Source: Lentibacillus saliphilus (GTDB taxonomy: Bacteria > Bacillota > Bacilli > Bacillales > Amphibacillaceae). From it: a DNA stretch of 64,000 nt. The translations under genes and the position numbers were made by a program. Location: assembly GCF_019093865.1 (NCBI RefSeq), contig NZ_JABJXD010000002.1, positions 310,001-374,000 on the forward strand, given 5' to 3'. The notes under the pieces are model-generated. The model had not been told where the DNA came from. It made no database searches and saw only the letters and a program-made list of their open reading frames with translations. Of the stretch, positions 58,927 to 64,000 are shown one piece after another (positions within the stretch are counted from its first letter, which is position 1; each line of letters starts with the position of its first letter).

Positions 58927-60114
58927 ATGGCATTCACATTTAATGAAAACGCTCACGTTCTGTGGGTTGATTTTGAAGCGAATGGTCAACGTTTGGCAGA
59001 TCCACATGAACAAGAGCGGTTAATATCGCGAGCGGTAGACGCTGGCATCACACACGTTGTCATTGATGCAAAAATACCCTTTGGTATGACGACATATCCG
59101 AGTGCATATTCTGGCCATGTTGCTGACTGGTCCAACGGTTGGTTCACAAGCTGGGAGAAAAGAGACTTTTTAAAAGAAATGACGACCCTCGCCAAACAAA
59201 ATGGCCTCATCGTATGGGCAAATGTTAACGTCTTCTCAGAGGGAACAACATTATCAAAAGACGGAAACGCATACGACCACCCTGATTGGCATGTGCAATT
59301 TTATAGTGACGCGGTTGCGTCCGAATCCAATGCAGCAGAATATAGCGATGCTGATACGATATTTGTTAATCCGATCAATCCAGACGTTATGAATCAGGAG
59401 TTGAATATTATCCGAGAAGTCGCCACTTATGACATTGATGGCGTTGTACTTGACCGTTGTCGGTATCCGAATATTTATGGCGATTTCAGCGCATTGAGCA
59501 GACAAACGTTTGAACGCTACATTGGTGAAAAAATTACCACATGGCCACAGGATATTATGACCTTAGGTGCTGATAAATCTGTTCAATTTGGCCCTTATTT
59601 TGCAAAATGGATTGAATGGCGCGCCCTTAATATTAAACAATTTGTCCAAAAAGCGCGTGATGTTGTGAAGGCTAGCGGGCTTACGTTTGCCAATTACACT
59701 GGGTCATGGTACCCGTTATATTTTCACGAAGGTGTGAACTGGGCAAGTGAGACGTACAAAGCAGACTACGAGTGGGCGTCGGAAACGTATGGTGTGTCCG
59801 GGCTTGCGGAGCAGCTTGATGTCATGATGACAGGCTGTTATTACCCTGAAGTGACCATTTCCGAGGCAAGAGCGCATAACCGTCCTGCCGATTGGTACAG
59901 TGTTGAAGGCGCGATTGACTTGAGCTTGGACGTCATTCAAAACGCCACCCCTTATATCGGTGGGCTCTTTTTAAAGGATTACACGGATCAGCCCGAGCAG
60001 TTCCAAAGAGCCATCGCCATGTGTAAGCAGAAATCCCGCGGCGTCATGCTGTTTGACACCATTTATTTGGAACAATATGGCTGGTGGGATGTTTTAAAAG
60101 CTGCCTTAAAATAA
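58927..60114 (+). CDS. Cytoplasmic GHL10-like (DUF187-related) glycosidase-like protein
   Basis: 395 residues, RBS TTAGGAGG. The barrel has VLWVDFEANGQRLAD, ITHVVIDAKIPFGMTTYPS, NGLIVWANVNVFSEG and YDIDGVVLDRCRYPNIYGDF, the last matching YDFDGLNLDHVRYP of the wall-anchored GHL10 protein at 50833. No signal peptide or anchor, so it would act on imported fragments. GHL10 relatives are catalogued as glycosidase-like without firmly known activity. It is followed by DUF4127 and FAD oxidoreductase genes with short gaps, forming one operon. Confidence 0.8.
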   Translation: MAFTFNENAHVLWVDFEANGQRLADPHEQERLISRAVDAGITHVVIDAKIPFGMTTYPSAYSGHVADWSNGWFTSWEKRDFLKEMTTLAKQNGLIVWANVNVFSEGTTLSKDGNAYDHPDWHVQFYSDAVASESNAAEYSDADTIFVNPINPDVMNQELNIIREVATYDIDGVVLDRCRYPNIYGDFSALSRQTFERYIGEKITTWPQDIMTLGADKSVQFGPYFAKWIEWRALNIKQFVQKARDVVKASGLTFANYTGSWYPLYFHEGVNWASETYKADYEWASETYGVSGLAEQLDVMMTGCYYPEVTISEARAHNRPADWYSVEGAIDLSLDVIQNATPYIGGLFLKDYTDQPEQFQRAIAMCKQKSRGVMLFDTIYLEQYGWWDVLKAALK

Positions 60115-60156
60115 TTGATTACTGGGTCCTAAACTTGATGAAAATGAGGGATAATG

Positions 60157-61662
60157 ATGACCAAAACGTTGGCTTTAATCCCGGTCGATGCGAGGCCGGT
60201 CACGTATGATTTGCCCAAAGATTTAGCGGAGATTGCTGGCTGGAACGTGCTCACACCTCCTAAAGAAAAGCTTGGATTTTTAAAGACACCAGCTGATTAT
60301 TCAAGCTTGTTTAACTGGTTGGAATCGATTGCGTCACAAATCGATGGCTTGATCGTATCAATGGACATGATTTTATATGGTGGTCTTGTACCTTCAAGAG
60401 TGAACAGAGACGATGCTGAAACAATTGCCGCTCGGTTGAACCGGTTACGAGACATTAAAAAGCACTATCCTGATCTAAAAATCATGGCCTTTAGCTCTAC
60501 GATGCGGCTATCGAATAGCTATGTTAATGAGGAAGAAAAGGACTACTGGAACGAATACGGCAAAGAAATTTATACGTATTCCTTTCATTACCACCGTTTG
60601 AAAACGTATGGACAAAAAGAAGATGCCGAGATTGTTAACGACATGATGGAAAAAATTCCAGCCACGATCCTATCAGACTATCTTGGCACCCGAAAACGCC
60701 ATTTTAATATGAATCTATCTTTGATTGAACAGGTTACGAATGGTGTCATTGACTTGCTCATTTTCCCTCAGGACGATACGAGTGAATTCGGGCTGAACAT
60801 TATGGAACAGGGGCAGTTAAAAGCAGAAGTTGCTCACAACAAGCTTTATGATCGTATTTATATTTACCCAGGGGCAGATGAAGTATCGAGTGTGTTGACG
60901 GCCCGAATGATTTATACATTAGAACAAGAAGCATTTCCGACCTTTTATCCGATATATAGTGGCTTACAAGGTTCTCTTTCTATCGCGATGTATGAGGATC
61001 GGTCCATCCAAGAATCGGTCAAGGGCCAAGTGTTTGCTTTTGGCGGTCATACGACAGAAACGCCTACTGAAGCAGATATCATTCTCGGCGTCAATGTGCC
61101 AGGTGGTCAGCAGGGTGATCTCGCATTACAAATCAAGCTGAATGACGTTGATACGAATAATCGCAATATCGGTGAATGGCTGCGGAAGTTGCGCTACTAC
61201 TATGACAAAGGAAAGCCGTTAGCCGTTATCGATGTTGCTTATGCCAATGGGGCTGATCCTGCGATGATCCCCCAATTAAATATGCTATTTTCCTTAACAG
61301 ATCTCGCAGGCTTTGCGGCTTGGAACACAGCTGGAAATACGATCGGAACGGTTGTTGCTCAAAGCGCACTTGTGCATCTTGCGAAAAAGCAACACCTACA
61401 AACGGACGATTTAAAGCATAAGCAGTTGTTACTCCGTCTTTTAGATGATTATGTGTACCAATCGATCGTTAGAAAACGTGTTCGTGAAGACGTCGATGAA
61501 TCAACTATGACAGCCGAACGATTGCTAGAAAATGTCACCGAGCACTTTAAAGCAAAGGCAGACACAATCTTGGACAAATCAGGCTTTCGGATCAGCCATA
61601 TTTATTTGCCTTGGGACCGGACGTTTGAAATTGGCATTGAGCTAGACGCAACAGAAAAATGA
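60157..61662 (+). CDS. DUF4127 family protein
   Basis: 501 residues; two adjacent ATGs occur, and 60157 has the better spacing to GAGGG. The protein starts KTLALIPVDARPVTYDLP and contains GLIVSMDMILYGGLVPSR, LLIFPQDDTSEFGLN and IYPGADEVSSVLTARM, recognisable DUF4127 features with several conserved acidic residues that may form an active site. No signal peptide. The family has no established function to my knowledge. Its place between a GHL10 protein and an FAD oxidoreductase suggests a step in catabolism of one glycan. Confidence 0.85.
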   Translation: MTKTLALIPVDARPVTYDLPKDLAEIAGWNVLTPPKEKLGFLKTPADYSSLFNWLESIASQIDGLIVSMDMILYGGLVPSRVNRDDAETIAARLNRLRDIKKHYPDLKIMAFSSTMRLSNSYVNEEEKDYWNEYGKEIYTYSFHYHRLKTYGQKEDAEIVNDMMEKIPATILSDYLGTRKRHFNMNLSLIEQVTNGVIDLLIFPQDDTSEFGLNIMEQGQLKAEVAHNKLYDRIYIYPGADEVSSVLTARMIYTLEQEAFPTFYPIYSGLQGSLSIAMYEDRSIQESVKGQVFAFGGHTTETPTEADIILGVNVPGGQQGDLALQIKLNDVDTNNRNIGEWLRKLRYYYDKGKPLAVIDVAYANGADPAMIPQLNMLFSLTDLAGFAAWNTAGNTIGTVVAQSALVHLAKKQHLQTDDLKHKQLLLRLLDDYVYQSIVRKRVREDVDESTMTAERLLENVTEHFKAKADTILDKSGFRISHIYLPWDRTFEIGIELDATEK

Positions 61663-61671
61663 GGTGATCAC

Positions 61672-63225
61672 ATGAAAAAAGACATCGCGATCATAGGCGG
61701 AAGTGTTGGCGGCTGTTTAGCAGCATATACAGCTGCGAAGCTCGGTAAACGGGTTGTTTTAACCGAAGAAACAGCTTGGATCGGTGGTCAGTTGACGAGT
61801 CAAGCTGTGCCGCCAGATGAGCATCAATGGATTGAGGACTTCGGCTGTACACAAACGTATCGCGCGTTTCGCAATGAAGTCCGTAATTATTATAAACGTC
61901 ATTATCCGTTAAAGGAAGAGGCATTCCGTAACGCTAAGCTCAATCCGGGGAATGCCTGGGTTAGTCGTATCGCACATGAACCACGCGTTGCATTGAACAT
62001 TCTTTATGATATGCTGCAGCCTTATTTAGCAAATGGGATGATTGAGCTATTGCTCGAGCATAAGGTGACACAGGCTGAAGCGGCTCATGACACCGTTCAG
62101 CACGTCATCGTCACACATACGCACACAGGGCGTGACGTTTTAATCGAGGCAGATTATTTCCTTGATGCAACTGAGCTCGGTGACGTGCTACCACTTGCTG
62201 GTGTCGCCTACACGACAGGTGCTGAACCTAAAGAGGAAACAGAAGAACCGAACGCCCTACAAGGTGGCAATTCGCGTGATATACAATCGATCACGCACGT
62301 TTTTGCCCTAGAATACGCCCAAGGTGAAAACCATACGATCGCAAAACCAGAGCAATATGATGACTGGAAAAGCTATCGAGCCGCATTTCTCAATCACGAT
62401 CAGCTCAGTGATTTTATGCCTGATCCCCATACAGGTTCATCTAAGCAGATACCATTGTTTACCAAAGGGAACGCTTTAGGGCTTTGGGAATACCGTCGCA
62501 TAATTGATGCCAACCAATTTGAGCCAGGATTTTTCAAAGGTGATATCTCATTAGTTAATTGGCCGCAAAACGATTATTGGCTCGGATCGATTATTGATGA
62601 TGTGCATAAAGAGCAGCATTTACATGATGCCCGTCAGCTCAGCTTGTCGCTCTTATATTGGCTGCAGACGGAAGCACCGAGAGACAAGCGACAAAAAGGC
62701 TATCCAGAACTCAAGCTCCGCCCTGATATCGTCGGGACAAAAGATGGCTTAGCGATGCATCCGTATATTCGCGAGTCGAGGAGAATCCGAGCGATGCACA
62801 CCGTAACAGAGCATCCGATCAACGCGGATGTACGCGGGGATGCTGGCATTAAGCGGTATAACGATTCTGTCGGCATCGGTGCCTACAGAATTGATCTCCA
62901 TCCGACGACCGAAACGAACCGGATGTTTTATGCTCGAAGCTATCCGTTTGAAATCCCACTCGGCAGCTTGATTCCGGTTAAGGCAAAAAACGTCATACCA
63001 GCCTGCAAAAATATCGGCACAACCCAGCTTACGAATGGCTGTTATCGTGTTCATCCTGCCGAATGGAATATCGGTGAAGCAGCAGGTGCGCTCGCTGTAT
63101 TTGCCTTACGTCATGACCAAAGTCTTCAAGACATCTATCAAAACGCGGACATGGTCAAAGACTTACAGCAGCTTTTAACTGATTTAGGCATAACACTTCA
63201 TTGGCCAGAGGTCGGTGCGTTTTAA
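61672..63225 (+). CDS. FAD-dependent oxidoreductase (FAD_oxidored family)
   Basis: 517 residues. The N-terminal dinucleotide fold reads IAIIGGSVGGCLAAYTAAKLG and VVLTEETAWIGGQLTSQ. The middle has DYFLDATELGDVLPLAGV, and a C-terminal FAD-contact region lies around PACKNIGTTQLTNGCYRVHPAEWNIGEAAG. The family is found in polysaccharide loci of Firmicutes, but its substrate is not established. It starts 9 bp after the DUF4127 stop with GAGGTGATC as ribosome binding site. It may oxidise a sugar or sugar alcohol. Confidence 0.86.
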   Translation: MKKDIAIIGGSVGGCLAAYTAAKLGKRVVLTEETAWIGGQLTSQAVPPDEHQWIEDFGCTQTYRAFRNEVRNYYKRHYPLKEEAFRNAKLNPGNAWVSRIAHEPRVALNILYDMLQPYLANGMIELLLEHKVTQAEAAHDTVQHVIVTHTHTGRDVLIEADYFLDATELGDVLPLAGVAYTTGAEPKEETEEPNALQGGNSRDIQSITHVFALEYAQGENHTIAKPEQYDDWKSYRAAFLNHDQLSDFMPDPHTGSSKQIPLFTKGNALGLWEYRRIIDANQFEPGFFKGDISLVNWPQNDYWLGSIIDDVHKEQHLHDARQLSLSLLYWLQTEAPRDKRQKGYPELKLRPDIVGTKDGLAMHPYIRESRRIRAMHTVTEHPINADVRGDAGIKRYNDSVGIGAYRIDLHPTTETNRMFYARSYPFEIPLGSLIPVKAKNVIPACKNIGTTQLTNGCYRVHPAEWNIGEAAGALAVFALRHDQSLQDIYQNADMVKDLQQLLTDLGITLHWPEVGAF

Positions 63226-63254
63226 GCCGTTTGCCGCAAAGAAAAGACCACTTT

Positions 63255-63268
63255 CGATAACGCTTACA
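63255..63268 (+). promoter_or_regulatory. Weak cre-like site upstream of the last promoter
   Basis: CGATAACGCTTACA matches the cre consensus at 12 of 14 positions, about 40 bp upstream of the -35. Confidence 0.35.
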
Positions 63269-63307
63269 ATTTGTGTCATTTTAGACATATCTATTATAGA
63301 ATCATGA

Positions 63308-63337
63308 TTGACAAAGTATGTCTCCATAGATTATACT
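63308..63337 (+). promoter_or_regulatory. Sigma-A promoter of the last binding-protein gene
   Basis: TTGACA (63308-63313) and TATACT (63332-63337) are 18 bp apart. The start codon is about 115 bp downstream. Confidence 0.75.
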
Positions 63338-63451
63338 TTAGGTGAAGTTATTCTTCATTAATGTTTTTAAAAAAGGAGGCATATTCCGTATACGTTTTCA
63401 TTGGGGGTTAAACAAGCTTTAAGCACATTTTAAAAATGGAGGAGATTTAGT

Positions 63452-64000
63452 GTGAAGACATTTAAATTAAACTACAAACTGTTGTTAACGCTCTTGCTCG
63501 GTGCTATGCTCGTATTTTTTACAGCTTGCTCAGATGAAGATGCTAATGCTAATCAAGATAACGCAAGCAACGATAACGGAGCAGCAGATAATGCAGATGG
63601 AGACAATGGGTCTGAAGCATTAAGTGGGGAAGTCGAATTTATGACGATTTCATTACGCCCAGCTTTTGACGACTATCTTGATGGTCTAAAGGAAGCATTC
63701 GAAGCTGAGCACCCTGATGTAACCGTTACCATCAATGACGTCCCTTACGATCAAGTTGAGCAGATCATTTTAACATCTGCGTCCAGTGGGAATTTGCCTG
63801 ATGTCATGAACTTAAACAAAGACTTCGTTAAAAAAATCGCTTCCATGGGTGCGCTCGTCAATATGGACGAAGCAGCTGCTGACGTCAAGGACACGTTCTT
63901 TGAAGGGATCTGGGAAACAGGTGAAATCGACGGTTCTGTTTATGCCCTTCCATGGTACACAACAACGAACGGCTTAATCTATAACCCTGATATTTTGGCC
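63452..64000 (+). CDS. Extracellular solute-binding lipoprotein, 3' end outside window
   Basis: Start GTG 63452 behind TGGAGGAGA; open through base 64000 (183 codons seen). The signal peptide LLLTLLLGAMLVFFTACSDED has a lipobox TAC, followed by an Asn/Asp-rich linker and the family-1 binding domain (GEVEFMTISLRPAFDDYLDG, LPDVMNLNKDFVKKIA, GSVYALPWYTTTNGLIYNPD). It resembles sugar receptors of the UgpB/MalE group more than the LplA-like ones at 1-1213 and 20573. Permease genes probably lie just right of the window. It presumably imports the substrate of the GHL10/DUF4127/FAD cluster. Confidence 0.9.
   Translation, partial: MKTFKLNYKLLLTLLLGAMLVFFTACSDEDANANQDNASNDNGAADNADGDNGSEALSGEVEFMTISLRPAFDDYLDGLKEAFEAEHPDVTVTINDVPYDQVEQIILTSASSGNLPDVMNLNKDFVKKIASMGALVNMDEAAADVKDTFFEGIWETGEIDGSVYALPWYTTTNGLIYNPDILA

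Overview
The window reads as chromosomal DNA of a low-to-moderate-GC member of the Bacillaceae. The evidence is strong AGGAGG ribosome binding sites, sigma-A promoters of the TTGACA-17-TATAAT type, CcpA-type cre boxes, lipobox lipoproteins, a sortase-anchored protein and a MalR-type maltodextrin operon. No rRNA, tRNA, CRISPR or phage genes were seen. Almost every gene serves glycan uptake or breakdown.

Layout. (1) 1-9.7 kb: a divergent solute-binding lipoprotein, a first oxidoreductase/TIM-barrel module (three Gfo/Idh/MocA proteins and one isomerase-like barrel), a GH29 fucosidase, another Gfo/Idh/MocA protein and a ROK repressor. (2) 9.7-13.5 kb: galM and galK on the minus strand, a MITE-like repeat, a truncated serine protease and a small lipoprotein. 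(3) 14-29.4 kb: beta-galactosidase, radical-SAM sulfatase maturase, sulfatase, an orphan binding protein, GH20 hexosaminidase, TauE-type exporter, oxygen-dependent formylglycine-generating enzyme, a ROK kinase and a GH125 alpha-1,6-mannosidase. Together they suit sulfated, fucosylated or galactosylated, mannose-containing glycans. (4) 30-39.7 kb: a maltodextrin locus (GH13, binding protein, MalF/MalG-type permeases, GH31, LacI-type regulator). (5) 39.8-45.6 kb: long tandem-repeat arrays around a NERD-domain gene and an aldehyde dehydrogenase. (6) 45.6-50.4 kb, minus strand: nagA, a ROK kinase and a second oxidoreductase module. (7) 50.8-57 kb: a wall-anchored GHL10 glycosidase-like protein and a third oxidoreductase module with an esterase. 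(8) 57-64 kb: a 21-bp repeat array, then ROK kinase, cytoplasmic GHL10, DUF4127 protein, FAD-dependent oxidoreductase and a binding protein running off the right edge.

Two themes stand out. First, three modules pair a FAHxHAYxYA-type Gfo/Idh/MocA oxidoreductase with a translationally coupled partner encoded by the preceding gene, overlapping by 4 bp. The partner is a Gfo/Idh/MocA paralogue that has lost the EKP lysine (module 1) or the whole Rossmann domain (modules 2 and 3). This suggests obligate hetero-oligomers. Second, the intergenic regions between functional clusters hold helically phased tandem arrays: three arrays with a 21-bp period (core ATTCCGCAAT) and others with a 20-bp period (core CCGCATAT), the latter interleaved with seven copies of one terminator-like hairpin. 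I do not recognise these as a named family. In addition, four promoters (1.48, 12.3, 14.1 and 20.4 kb) carry a TTAATTAA-rich element immediately downstream of the -10, which may define the regulon of the ROK repressor at 8447-9667.
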